DNA of 64,000 nt from Microvelia longipes (taxonomy: Eukaryota; Arthropoda; Insecta; Hemiptera; Veliidae), in the NCBI GenBank assembly GCA_018340805.1, contig JACMZG010001911.1, positions 51,550,052 to 51,614,051 on the forward strand, read 5' to 3'. Positions 1 through 12,509 of the stretch are shown here, one piece after another. Under the pieces are notes generated by a model. That model saw only the letters and a program-made list of their open reading frames with translations, made no database searches and was not told the DNA's origin. Position numbers and translations under genes: made by a program. Each line of letters opens with the position of its first letter. Position 1 is the stretch's first letter.

Positions 1-2
1 TG

Positions 3-182
3 AGAAAATTACCTATTTTGGAACCAGAAAGGTGGAAAGCTCTGGAAAAGCTATATGAACACTTTAAGGTTAATGTGATATGGGTTCCTGGACACACTGG
101 CATACACAGAAACAAAAAGGCTGATAAAGTAGCTTCAAGAAGTGGCATCTATAGGGCTTTGCGAACCAGAGCCAGCGAATGA
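3..182 (+). pseudogene. C-terminal RNase H fragment of a retrotransposon, 5' end outside the window
   Basis: The frame is open from the left edge to the TGA at 180-182, about 59 residues. It reads through VIWVPGHTGIHRNKKAD, which matches the end of the retroelement RNase HI fold: the W-V-P-G-H-T/S-G strand, then N-x-x-A-D carrying the last metal-binding Asp. In such elements this domain degrades the RNA strand of RNA/DNA hybrids, and it often sits at the end of ORF2 of jockey-, I- or R1-like LINEs. A fourth acidic residue and the H of PGH are present, so nothing inside this fragment looks inactivated. The rest of the element lies left of the window. The clade cannot be told from so short a piece. 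The stop comes soon after the conserved part, as is usual for these ORFs. Confidence 0.75.
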
Positions 183-503
183 TTAGTAGCACATAATTTA
201 TTTCATTCATCATAGTAGGAGGTTTGACAAGGATAAAATAGTGGAGGATAGTATAGAGATAAGAAGTTGATTTCGGTGATGGTTAAAAGCACCCAAATGT
301 GTGGTCTACTCACTAGGTTTGACCTCCCCACTCTTACTACTACTACTACTGAGTAATAGTAACTAAAATAAAAATGATTTGTTTGAACTCTTGTAAATTC
401 GCTAACGGTTAAGTCTAGGTCCATGTTTTCTCTAAATAATTAATGTTGGTGCATCTGAAATGTTCCACTCGGTATATATACATACATCATATATTATCAA
501 AAC
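183..503. other. Retroelement 3' flank, no gene seen
   Basis: No coding signal. The stretch near 305-350 (ACTCACTAGG followed by a CTTACTACT run) recurs at about 6217-6258, so it belongs to a dispersed repeat, possibly the 3' tail of the RNase H element. Confidence 0.5.
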
Positions 504-518
504 CATATATATATATAT

Positions 519-606
<88 letters not shown>

Positions 607-612
607 ATATTA
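504..612. repeat. (TA)n microsatellite
   Basis: About 110 bp of nearly pure TA dinucleotides with a few AA interruptions. Open frames across it on both strands encode only Tyr-Ile repeats and are not genes. Confidence 0.95.
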
Positions 613-1310
613 AATACATATTCTTTACAGTCCCCTCTCATTCAGAAAATCCTCGTTTTCCTCCATGATTCTAACGTCATTAGCTATAACTTCATATCTC
701 CCACCGATTAAATTGAAGTCCTTAAATTAGCATTCATTTATGGAGTTAATCATAATAATAATGGTAGAGAATACATTTTATTAGTCAAAGCTTTTATGAT
801 AAAATCTTAGTTAAACAAATGTAACATTTTAATGGCCTTAAGTAGAACATCATTGTTTCTATTTTTTAATAAAATTTGTTAATACACAAAATAATTTTCC
901 TTTTTTTCAACTATTTTACATAATAAGGAGCATAATTTGAGTCATAAAAAATTGTGTAAAATGTTTAACCTAAAAGAACAAAGTGGGTGTCGGGTTTGAG
1001 TCCAGCGTTTCTTTCGTAGTATTTTTTATTCTCATGTTTTCCTGAGTGTGCGAGTATTTTCTCATAGTAATTTGTATATTATTTCTACTCGTAATATAGT
1101 AATCATTATATTACTTCATATTTTTGTTAACTAAGCCTAGCAATGCCTAAAGCATTTTCTACTATGATAGTTTGACCTATATTTTTTAGAGTAATTTACT
1201 TCTTTTCTAGATTCGTGTCTGATTTACATAAATATAATATTTTTTTTAAATTGACGAGATTTATATTTTAATAATAACAATTTTAATAATAATAATAACA
1301 AGCACATTTC
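613..1310. other. AT-rich spacer with a tRNA B-box-like scrap
   Basis: No gene seen. GGGTTTGAGTCC at about 992-1003 resembles a pol III B box and may be a worn SINE fragment. The rest is AT-rich sequence without recognisable structure. Confidence 0.4.
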
Positions 1311-1315
1311 CCACT

Positions 1316-1415
1316 AGTTTGTAGAACTGCTGATAAGTCTATAGTGCTTTACATTCTCTACGTTTAATAGCAATCCCTATTCCGGGGTTCAAATCCCGGT
1401 CAGGGCAGTGTATAT
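1316..1415 (+). repeat. tRNA-like fragment, probable SINE remnant
   Basis: GGGGTTCAAATCCCGG (about 1384-1399) followed by TCAGGGCA has the form of a T-arm with a perfect B box and the start of an acceptor stem. No convincing D-arm or anticodon arm lies upstream, so this is a tRNA-derived repeat fragment, not a tRNA gene. Confidence 0.45.
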
Positions 1416-1907
1416 TTACTTCCTTCGGTGCCAAATGGTATGCTAATAGTGTTCTACAAACATATAGAAGTTTGTAGCAGTAGTTTTAACAAGGGTTGGC
1501 ATAATCAGGCCTTTTTTGCCAACTACTTGCCAGGCCAGCCACCCTGGTCTACAGGGGCTCAAATCGGCAGGCAAATCTCTATCTTTTTGTAATTAATTAT
1601 TGCAAACAGATAATTGGTCCCTAATCTCCCCTCTGGAGGGGATATCTCCAAAGACATCGGTGAGGAGATCTCAATTAGTCCTCCCTACCAGAGTGTCGTC
1701 CTCACTATTTAGTATTCCACACCAAAAAAAGTAAAATCTTAACCATGTGTGTGCCTCGCACTCTTCTAGATAATTAAAGCTTAACCTTATCTTCCTGCCA
1801 CTTGGGGTAAATTTGTCAGACCTATAGCTTTTTGTCATATTGTTAAAATGTTAGTGTCTAGTTACGATTTCTACTGTCATTTACTTATAGAGTATAGTAT
1901 ATAATTT
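1416..1907. other. Repeat-derived spacer, no gene seen
   Basis: Contains GC-richer scraps (about 1500-1710) such as CCCCTCTGGAGGGGATATC, which look like repeat fragments. Some words (for example a TTTTTGCCA run) recur around 13900. No coding frame. Confidence 0.4.
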
Positions 1908-2430
1908 GATACTACTGAGTTATGCTAAACATGAATATTTGACACAATATAATCGTGTGAGAGACACCAAGGAAATAAAACAAGTAAAATGCAATGCTAT
2001 ACATCGGGGAATTGTTCCATTATTGGTCTCGACAAAATACGTCATATCCTATTTTGTTTCGTTACGTCTAACTCATAAGGGCGCCGACAGAGCATGAACT
2101 TACTCCACCACTTTACTTAAATACTAATGATTATATTCTTAGGTATTTGTGAAGGACAAAGTTTAGATCAGGCTCAGTCGGCACCATGATGTGTTAGGCA
2201 TAACAAAACATAGTGAGATATGACATCACGTTGATCTTAATGATGACAAATATCAAATTAAAGAACAGTTCCCAGATGTAGCACTACATTTAAGTTTAAT
2301 CCTGTAAATTAGACATTGCATGCATTGTTGTAGGGATTATTATAAACAAAATGAATAATTAAATAAAATAAAATTTAGCTTGTTACTTTTCCTAGGTATC
2401 TCTCGCACAATTATATTATGTCTACTCAAG
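1908..2430. mobile_element. Foldback / MITE-like element, family A copy 1
   Basis: It begins GATACTACTGAG and continues with GACACAATATAATCG, then the internal block ending GGCGCCGACAGAGC (about 2080-2093). From about 2168 a diverged inverted copy follows (CAGTCGGCACCATGATG), ending with GCACAATTATATTATGTC near 2404-2422. The halves are inverted copies of one another. Related copies lie at 12510, 20931 and 38921. It encodes no protein. The short open frame at 1906-2097 is internal to the repeat. Confidence 0.6.
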
Positions 2431-5400
2431 CAGTGTGTCACTATAAGGCCCCAAAAAGTGAGCTACATATTCCAATTTTAAGAATAACTTATTCTCTTCC
2501 TCTTTGTGCATTTAATAGTGTATTGTTAAACAAAATCACTACTTAAAGGAAGCAGGTTACCAATTCCTTAATTTCTCAGTGTAAATACAGTATTGTTCAC
2601 GATGTTAAGAAATAACCATTCAAATTTAGGTTACTGTGAAAGTTATTTTTAATTAAAATCAAATAATAGAAAGTTTTAATATGGGTCATCTTTAATTACC
2701 TATTAAAATATATGATGATACAGTTTATTTATTACATAATAGCCGCATTTTGAAAAGGAGATGGGTGTCAGGAATGATGTCATAAAGTTTTATAATATAC
2801 TTGTTTTGACCATAATATTTTATAGGTAGGTGGGTATTAAATGAAACTTGGCAGAAAGAAATTTCACTACATTTCTGAAGTGTAGGACTTGCAAAGTTAA
2901 GTTTTTTAAAAATCTTTATAATTAAGATGAGCGCATTTTAAACCATATATAATAAGGAAACGTAGAGTATTATTAACTAAAATTATTGATACAATAGGAA
3001 TGAAAACAACAAATCGAATTAATGCAGACATATTAAATCAAAATATTTTATTAAAAATTATAGTTTGACATATATTGTACTTTAGCTGTTTAAAAATGCC
3101 AACTTTAAATAGAAGTCAGGGTCAACGACCAATGTACTTCTTTAAAGCACGGAACTTAAACTTCGACATACCTTGTGGCCATACTTTCGTTTTTATTCCA
3201 TGATTTCATATTTTCTCCAAAATATTATTAATATCAGGACTTTCAATTTCAGTTATGACATATTTATATATGACTTATTTTTATTAATGTTTTAAACCGT
3301 TAAAGCGATATAATATTTATTTATGTATCAAAGGAGCGATCAGCTATTTTTTCATAGTTTATAATTTGGTTCTTGAGGTGAGGTCAAAAAACCAAGATTA
3401 TTGATCCCAAGGCGAAATAGAGCGGAAATGGGATTTGTTCCTGAGGCACAGCCTGGAAAAAAATACTGAGAGATATTTCCTCTTGTGGTGCATACAACAT
3501 TTAATCTCGAAAATAAAGAATGCTTTACGCATTTAAGAGTTAATAAATAATATAAATAACAAATTTAATTTTATACTTATCTATATAAAGAACACTTATC
3601 TATATAACTTATCTATATAAAGAAACATCTTTCTTATAGAAAGAAATAACTGATGAAACGAATTTAAAGAGGCTTCAATTCTATAAAATGAATATATTTT
3701 AAGCTATAACTATTTCGTTCTCATTTGTGTCATCTTCAGGCTTAAGCCATCTTATTGGGCAGGTATTAGATTAAAATAAGTTAAATACACTATAAATAAA
3801 AATAAACAAGTAAATAAATTTAACAAAAACAATAAACATAAGGATATGTTTGTAATAACCGTACCTAAGGTAATAATAATTAAACTAAAGAAGTAATACG
3901 TCAGACTATTTTTCAGTTATAGTTTAGTTCTATTCCAGAAGCGAAGCTACGAAAAAAAACAGTAAAAAATAGGTATTTACTTCTGTGGTGCATACAAAAT
4001 TTTACCTCCAAAAGAAAGAATACTATATGCATTGAAGACTTAATTAATAATATAAATAACATTTACTTGTTTAATTACAATTTATGGTTAAACGATCCTC
4101 TTTAAATACCTAAACCGGTCTCAAAAAAATATAAATATAATGAAAAAAATAAAAATATTGTAAAATAAAATACTAAATACATAAAACATGAAAAAGTATT
4201 AATAAATATTCAAGCTTTATAACTTTTAAATACAAATAGGATCAATATAAATATTGTTAAAGAAGAGGATCAGGATAATTCAGTTTTTGTTAGAACATTA
4301 AACTAAAAATGAGGAAGATAAAACAGAAAAATACTTTTGTAGAAATGCAAGTACGAAAAACAAAATTGAAAAAGCAAATGAGAAAACCAAGAAAAAATTG
4401 TTATGCGGGGCTACTGCTCAATGGTAAAAAATAGTTTTAATCAAATTATTATTATAATATTGATTTATTAATCAATTAAAAATCATAAGGTCATTGCTAT
4501 CAATATCTTTACGTTCTAATTAACTGCACGTCTAATTCTTTCATCTATAATATAATTATTATGCAATCCAATTAAATAATAATAACAGACACTGCATTGT
4601 ATTCTAATTATGACAATATTGAGTCATGCGTCTACAAAAGCTATCTTGCTTCCAAATTATATTAAATTATTCTTGCTCCCAAAAGGAAACCTCATTAGCT
4701 CATTTTTCCTTCGGATATTCGCTAAATGAATACAGATTAGAGTTACTATAGGTCTCAGTGTTAACTTAAATTTCAGGCGCGACGGTCCGTAAGCCGGGCG
4801 AACTCTCTTTGAAATTCGCGCTTTCTTGCACATCAATCCAATTTTTGCTTAAGTTTTCGGTTTATATTTAATAACATGAGCAGTAGCTCCATAAAAGGTT
4901 TATTAAGTTTTAGCAAGTTTTAGTTTTAGCACTGCAAGGCACAGCATTATTTGCACTTATTATAAGCCTGTTTATTTATTAGTTTTGCGAAAGTTTCGTG
5001 ATCAGAGACCGCTACTTAAAACGGATTTTAAATACAGTTTCGTGTCCCCCTCCCCTTTATCACACGAGCTATCTCATTAGCGAATTAAAGCGAGTAAACG
5101 CTTTCATTAGCGCATAACGCGGGTCTCTTAATTAATTAATTAAGTCGCAAGTAATTAAAAGTTCCTCCTAGTGAGGCCTAACCCTGATCAGAACAGTAAA
5201 TAAATCTGGGCTCTGTTCCCGAGATAGGCCTTTCCTAACCATCCATAAAGGCTTTAGGCAGAAAGATCTTTTTCAGCGTCATTCCTAATCCTCAAATCTG
5301 CTTCTCTGCTAATCGAATCCTCACATAAGAATCGTGATGTGCGGTAATTTTACTGAAATTGTCAGTTATAGAAAAATTGTCACCTTCCTCTAAATTTAAA

Positions 5401-7181
5401 AATACGATATACGGTGCAAAATTAATTTCATCTATGGAAATTCGCTAAAAGTACTACGGAATAAAATACATAATACAATTGTTACAGAAGTAATGGTACG
5501 ATCATAAAACTAACACACTAAATTATATACAGTGTTCTGTATAAACCACTATAGTGATATATTACTGTTACATCGATATGAATAACATTAAAGCAAGTAG
5601 TTCTCACGTTTTGTATGAAAATTACTCATAGATCAAGTTTAGCTAGAACTTTAGCACCGAGCTTTAGTGTTATTTTACAAAAGTCATTATAACAATGTTC
5701 ATGATTCGTATAACTTGACCTACATTACATATTATTTGTTATATCTTCCTTAAAGTTATTTTTGTGCTATTTTACAAAAAAGAATTTTTAACTAAAAATT
5801 TTTTTCTTAGATGTTATTTCAGGTTAATGTCATCATACATATTTCATACCCTCGATAGGATCTGTACTTTTATATGTTTGTTTGTATTTTTGTACTGTTT
5901 TATTCTAGGAGTGAAAATTATAATAATTTCCCTATAGCATTGACTTGATCCAAGAATAGAAAAGGATTGTATTTTTTAAATGTTTGCCTATAATAATTAG
6001 AGATCATTTCATTTAAGCGGTTAATATCTCTCTTTTTAACAGGAAGAAAATTGAGGACTCTATATTAAGACCATTCCATTTCCATTTTAGCAGGATGATC
6101 GTAGGACACGATTTTGAAGATGTAGGGAGGAATAAGGGAATAATTTAAAAAAAGAAGGATATTAAAAAGAGGTTTCCTTACCAGGCTTTCTAAAAAGAAA
6201 GATCTGACAAGTGAATTACTCACTAGGCTTGTCCATCTCGCTTTTACTACTGCTATTAACCCCTTTTTCAACGGAAAGTACTACAAAAGTGACTCTTATA
6301 ATTCAGCATTGAGTCAAACACTGATAAAGAATCCGAATATAATATTTTAAACATTTATATCTTGAGTGTGAGCCTAGCGATCTCAAGGGAAAGCCATTGA
6401 GTAAACATTTCATTTTGAACACGAGCGTACAGCAATTTAGGCATCGCGTTTCCATTTTTTTTTCTCTAAGCTCACGCTTAGAGAAACCTAAGTGAGCAAA
6501 CCTTTAATCTCATGTATAGTCTTAGTAGTACCTAACATTTAACTGGTTATCTTCAATAAGAATTGATACCAGGAATGATAAATCTTACGGATACACATTG
6601 ACAGAGGTGAGACATTATAACTGGTCGGAGGAGTTATAGTAAGAAGTCGCAAGGAATTAAAACTCCTGGAGACAATCCTATATCTCACAAACCTGTAGAT
6701 GACTTTCACTCCTTCTAAACAAGCATCCTTTAATCTAATAAATCTGTTGACTCGTCTTTTTCAATCATTCTCAACAAAACATGTTTTCTTCTTCCTAGGT
6801 AAAATCTTCTAAAAAACCATCCTCTCATTAAATAAATCAGTTAACTCGTCATTGTCAAACGAGATAACTGCATTCATTTTTTCCTCTTCAATTTTTTTCT
6901 TTTCCTCTTTTCACTTTTTCTTTCCTCTTTTCATTCTTTGTCTTTTCCTCTTTACATTAATTTCTTTTTTGGTGCAATCACTTACTTCTTCAAGTAAAAC
7001 TATTTTCTGAAAAAATAAGTCAGTCAATTTGTGCTTCTCAATTATCATCTTAACTAAAAATTACATGCTCCTCATCCTCATCTCTTGGTAAAATCACAAG
7101 AGGTGATTAATAAACAAATAGTAGTAAATTAAGTCCAACACCAATCAATAATCAATTGGGATGTTTGATGTTGGTTTTGAT
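2431..7181. other. Long AT-rich interval without a recognisable gene
   Basis: I see no conserved coding frame on either strand. Noted inside: a diverged direct duplication (about 3437-3562 and 3940-4062, sharing GGTGCATACAA and TTAATAATATAAATAAC), a GC-richer patch at about 4778-4830, a TTAATTAATTAATTAA run near 5130, a hairpin with arms TTCTCTAAGC at about 6460-6485, and a pyrimidine-rich stretch at about 6880-6970. Confidence 0.5.
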
Positions 7182-7691
7182 CAAGGATCTTGAATAAAGG
7201 GATGACGCATTAAGGAACATTTCTGACCCATGGAAGTTGTATGATATAGAGAAATAGGAGCAAACTTACCTTCCCCTTTGGTTATAATGAAAAAAGGCGC
7301 CAAACGCAGGTTATGATGCAAGATTGTCGAGTTTGATTCTAAACTTTCTTCTATGCTTTTCGTGATTGTTACATTTGTGGTTTTGTTAAGTCATTTGTGC
7401 TTATTTAATTTTAAATTTTGGACTATACTTCAGAGAGTGATAATTTAAACGTGTTTATAACCTTCTTAAGCAATAAACAATGGGAAACCATTGAGAGGTA
7501 AGTTTGCCTCTAAAATTTAAGACCTGCGTTGTTTAAAGAATTGTAAGCATTCGCAGTTTGTACCAAGCATGTGCAGATGGTTTTTAACGTGTAATTCGTG
7601 TTCGATTCTCCCTTTTTTTTGGTTTAAATTCTTTTTTGTATGGCAAACCGACTTTATTGTAGTGCGTCATCCCCTTTATTCAAGATCCTTG
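7182..7691 (+). mobile_element. hAT-type MITE, family C copy 1 (510 bp)
   Basis: The ends are inverted repeats of about 28 bp, starting CAAGGATCTTG and finishing CAAGATCCTTG. The element is flanked by a perfect 8-bp direct repeat GTTTTGAT (7174-7181 and 7692-7699). The 8-bp target duplication and CA...TG ends are the hallmarks of the hAT superfamily. No transposase frame is present, so it would depend on a hAT transposase elsewhere. Internal sequence closely matches the copy at 32913-33423. Confidence 0.85.
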
Positions 7692-9182
7692 GTTTTGATA
7701 GATGACAGGGATTGACAAATCAGGGTAAATTCACTTGACTATTCAAGGTCACGCTTCATTAGCTCAGCGAGATGATGTGTTAATTTTTACTGCGTTATGA
7801 TGTATTTTCCTCATGCAGTAAGTGACCTTAATGTGTACCGACTACACTTATTCAGTAATCAACAGATAAAGTCAAACCACCAGATGAGTACCTTCTGGAT
7901 AAATTTACGTACTGTTATTCCTTCTAAACGGCCATCCTTCGACTAAACAGATTCTTCTATTAATTTTATCTTAACTTCATATTTCTTCTTCTTGGTTAAT
8001 CACTTGATTCTTCTAAACATCTATCCTTGATCAACCTTTTTACTCATCGTACTCATTATCTCCACAACACATTTCCTTTTAATATATTTTTTTCTCATTG
8101 TCTTTCTTCTTTTTCTTTGATATAATCTCATCCTCCTTCAACAAGATTATCAACAACGTCTTTATATAATTACATAACTCATTCATTGTTTCATACTTAA
8201 TTCACCATTCAAATATAACTAAGGATTAAATCTTATTCAGTACAAGTACAGTCCTAGTCGCGTCTGGAGCGTTATTTTAATAAACAAAGAGTTAACTATC
8301 TATAATCCTATATTACATAATTTTAGAAGGTTGAAGATCGATCTTCGGCTAAAAAAGGAATAAAAACACATTTTAAATACCCTTGGCTAAAAATTAGATT
8401 TTAAAAATATAGTTAACTTCCTTTCCTGAGCTTAAATAAAGCAACCTATTGGTCCCTAAATTGTAAAGAAATCAATCCATTAAATGCAAATCTTAGAACC
8501 GATGATATATTGTTTCTAGTTAAATGAACATTTATTGAAATTAAACTTTTCTTTCTTTATAGGACAAGAAAGTAAGCAATTTCTAATTAGAACCCTGGAG
8601 TTTTTGAACATATTAAATAATATTAAGTATCATAATTCCGATAAGATAATGATTATCTTAGCGAGTAAGATTTCTATCTCTATAGTCTAATCTAGAACTC
8701 AATATAGATTCAACCGTAGAAATCGATACAAGGATCTTTGCAGATTTTTAAGGACATCTTATTTTTACAATAACTTCTTATAATGATATTAAAAATGTAT
8801 TTCATTCATTATTTATCTAATTACTTCATTGTGTGAAAATGGACTGATATCTTATTGTTAGTATTTTATTGTATTTTAATTTTTAACAGACAGCAGTGAT
8901 CAAAAATCTGAATGACTTACAAAAAAACTTACACAAATATTTTAAACCAATATCTTAAAGTGTCCTTAATTTATAAAACTCGGTATACACGAAAATAAGC
9001 TCTCAATATTTTCGAATTATATTCTATTGCGATGGCATGATATGTCATTAAATGGTAAAAGGTTTGTAGTCGCATCGCAGAGATTCACAGTATTATTATT
9101 CTACTCTTAATTATAATCAATTATACGCCAATAAGTATAATAAATCTTGCGAGAGTGTTGGTGACTACTTGATAGGTGTAAG
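7692..9182. other. AT-rich spacer, nothing recognised
   Basis: No coding frame, RNA gene or clear repeat recognised. Confidence 0.5.
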
Positions 9183-9514
9183 CATAGATACTAAAGAGGC
9201 CCTATAGGTTAAATTTTGGAACATCGAAAAAGTAACCTGAGCGCCTCGCTTATAAATGCAATCAAATATTATCAGTATAATAATCAGGACAACATTTCAG
9301 TAACTTGTACAATAGAGCGTTATAGTTAGAAATGCAAATCAAAACATAAGCAATGTGCGGGAAACTGAAAACAATTGATTTATTATAACCTTTCCTTACT
9401 CTTGGAGGAAAGGTCCAAACCTCTTCAATCAGGTTACACAGAGCCCTAAAAAGATGTTTCAGGCCTCTCAGTGTAATGAGACAGGCTATGTCTCCTCTAG
9501 TATATATCTCTATA
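9183..9514 (+). mobile_element. MITE family D copy (CATAGAGATAT termini)
   Basis: It starts CATAGATACTAAAGAGG and ends CTCTAGTATATATCTCTATA, an imperfect terminal inverted repeat. The interior shares the blocks AAGTAACCTGA, AATGCAAATCAAAACA, TTATAACC and GGTTACACAGAGCCC with copies at 17986, 36797, 37496 and 57170. No protein is encoded. I could not settle a target-site duplication. Confidence 0.6.
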
Positions 9515-10669
9515 GGACTTAGGTCAAAATTAAAAGGCCCTAACTATGGGTAAATAAATCATGCTAAAACAGACTATTTTCATGAGCTTAGAAATACTTT
9601 TAGGACAAGTTTGACGTGTACTTAATGGGGCTAATTAAGAGAACTATAGCATAGTTGTCTGCGTAGGCCAGTGTTTTTTCCTTAGTTTAAGACATTAGAT
9701 CGGGCAGGTTAGTTTCAAATTTCGTACCTTTTTTACTAAGAATTAATACATTCAAGAACAATTTATATTTCAACATAAGAATTCGGTATTAGAACAGAAG
9801 AACGAAGAAGATATTTCAAATATTAGTCAAGGTTAGTCATATTTAGACAAGTGACATTTTATCATTATCATCAAAACTTACACACGACTACGCACCAACA
9901 GTATTGACACATTTAAACAAACACACACTGACATACAGGTAATAACAAATTAAACGTAGATTAAACACTGTCCTTGAGTTTCATGAAATATTTCACCAGG
10001 ACCAAGGACACCAACAAATTAAATATTTAATTATTATTAAGAATTTCAACAGTAGTAAGGAGAGTCACGTGACAAAGTAAGAGTGAGTTATCATAGGAAA
10101 GGAGAGTTGAAACAACCGTACAAATTATTTTGAACATTATTTATTTATAATTTACGGCATAGGCATATGTACAACATAAAAAAAAACAACCATTAAGTCA
10201 TTTTTCTTTCGGAAATTCGAAGAATTTATTTTATAGTTGGTATGTGAGTAATAGTCTCCCGAAGCTGTTGAAAACGTTGATCACAGGGTTTGTTGGCTAT
10301 TCAGTAGGAATCAATAAACATCATTTATGTCTCAAGTTTTAATTAATTCAAGAACTCGGGCAGAATAGATTGCTATATGTAAGGAAATTAGAGTGCGTAA
10401 AAAATCTCACTATTCTAATGGTACCATACATTGTCTTTAGAAAAAGGCTTAAGGGTGTGCGTGACACCATGTTTTTCGTACAGCTCGAATTATTTCGTCA
10501 CACATTGATATAGAGACATACATTTTCTACAGCGGCTAAAATAGTTATTTAAATAAATCGCTCTTTTTCGAATTTATGTTTCTAATCATTCTTAGAAACT
10601 CATTTTTGTTCTTCTTAAAAAATATTCTTAAAAGATTCTTTTATGGGTTCACTAACAAATTTGGTGTAC

Positions 10670-10709
10670 GTAATATGTAAATTTTACGTACGTAAAATTT
10701 ACATATTAC
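10670..10709. repeat. Perfect 40-bp palindrome
   Basis: Twenty bases (GTAATATGTAAATTTTACGT) are followed directly by their exact reverse complement, with no spacer. It could extrude as a cruciform or be a relic of a foldback element. Confidence 0.95.
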
Positions 10710-11729
10710 AATTTTATTAGGGAATAAAATTAAATGTTTGCGTGACAGAAATAATGCATTGTAACGTTACAAGGTCAGTAGGTAAACATTATCAAGTAAA
10801 AACACGATAAGATTACGAACTTGATGATCCAAGGTCAATTATAAAAACAAAAATGTTGTACTTATTGTCGAGATGTTTTTTTTTACAGACCCATTAAATG
10901 GCACATCAACATTACAAGTCTTATTAATTCTTATTAAATGCACATACATTACAAAGTCTTTATAATTCCGTTAGAACCAGAGATTTTAGCCTTTTTGTCA
11001 ACCCTTTTATTGTGAACGAACCTAAAACATTTCCAAAATAAAGCGACAAATGAAACGTAGACTAGTAAATTGAATAATTGTCTTAGAATCTGAACAAACT
11101 TACCAAATGTTTTTCGCAAGATATCTAAGTCTTTAAGCTTCTATATAAATTACGGCACATATAATGACACCTTAAATACAGTAATTTTACTGAATTGAAA
11201 GTTATAAATATTATAATTAAAGCTTAATAAAGTTATACTTATTTCTAACCACATTCAAGACCTTAATATCTATAAACAAATTAAAAATATTTACTAAATA
11301 TATTATTGTCTCATATTTTTAAAAATGAAGTGCAAGTTATTTGACTGACAGTAGAGTGCGGTTTGACCTGAAAGTATAGTGTTACTCAAATTTTATGCAA
11401 TCAATCAATCCTTTCTTCAGAACCTAACTGACTTGATAATTAAACGAATATGCTTTAGTATTACTATAGATATTACTCGGGTGCGGCTCCTCATACATGT
11501 GTACCACATAAAAAATACACATGATAACATAAAAACATAATACAAGTGGTTACGACCACCAGGAGGGTGCCAAAATAATTAAAGATGGTCGCAAAAATGC
11601 ATGAAAAAATTAATTTAAAAAATAATTAATAAAGCAATGTTGATACCTTATACTTGTAAATTCATAATACGTTCTTTTTATGTTTAATTTAAATAAATTG
11701 ATTAGTTAAAATTAAATTATTGTAATAAC

Positions 11730-11770
11730 TCCTTTTTCGTTGCAGGTATATTACCTGCAACGAAAAAGGA
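11730..11770. repeat. Perfect inverted repeat, 19-bp arms, 3-base loop
   Basis: The left arm TCCTTTTTCGTTGCAGGTA at 11730-11748 and its exact complement at 11752-11770 surround TAT. It sits two bases from the next palindrome. Confidence 0.95.
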
Positions 11771-11772
11771 AA

Positions 11773-11798
11773 ATACAATAACCATATGGTTATTGTAT
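11773..11798. repeat. Perfect 26-bp palindrome centred on an NdeI-type CATATG
   Basis: ATACAATAACCAT is followed by its exact complement. It lies immediately beside the 19-bp-arm hairpin, so two hairpins stand side by side. Confidence 0.95.
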
Positions 11799-12509
11799 GT
11801 TAACTGTTTTTTGTATCAGGCGTTTTATTGGACTAATTCATATTTCAGCCACACGCGCTTTTAAATCAAAATTAAAACAAGGCTATAATGGCATTACATT
11901 TCAATCTTGAAAGAGGAAAATTGGTCAATTGAATAAAATTTAAGACAGCAAAAGTTTTAGAGACAAGGCTTCGATAATTTAAGTTTAATATATTAAATTT
12001 GAAATATTTAGTAATAATATTAATTAACTATAATTTAATTATTTGAGTGACGTTCACATTCAGCCCTAACATTACGTTCACTCATAACAATCATAACAAT
12101 ATGGCTCTTGCTTATTATGGCTATATGTTCGAAAATAGCTAGGTTCAGTTAACCAGCTTGATCATCCAGCTCCCACTGACAATAACTAATTACAATTGCT
12201 ACCCATTTTTACTGTCATCGTCATTTATTTCATAGAAAGAAGTGAGAAAATATCGAGGTATTTATCAAGTGACCTTAACCTTTATGTCAGAACAAGGAAA
12301 AGCTAGATGAAAACCCCCCGTGGCTAATCATGACTGACGTAAGGTTACACGCTCTCATCCTCTTGATTCTGTTAAAACTGTAAAATTGTTCACTTTCATT
12401 TTCGCGATTTAAGGTACATTTTAAAAGTAGAGCCTGGCCAAGAAAATAAATAAAAATATAATTTTACTTAATTAAGTTTAATTAAATTAATTAAAAATAA
12501 TTTAAAGCT

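Larger units (their letters stand above)
9515..12509. other. AT-rich interval carrying palindromes, no gene
   Basis: No coding signal. The notable structures are the perfect palindromes at 10670-10709, 11730-11770 and 11773-11798, listed separately. Confidence 0.5.

Noticed and set aside
305..350. Shared 45-bp block with 6217-6258 as a separate named repeat
   Set aside because: Only two diverged occurrences. Too little to define a family, though it is probably a retroelement tail.
432..711. Open frames of Tyr-Ile repeats on both strands
   Set aside because: They are translations of the (TA)n microsatellite. Equivalent frames at 15276, 22770, 43962 and 53931 are rejected for the same reason.
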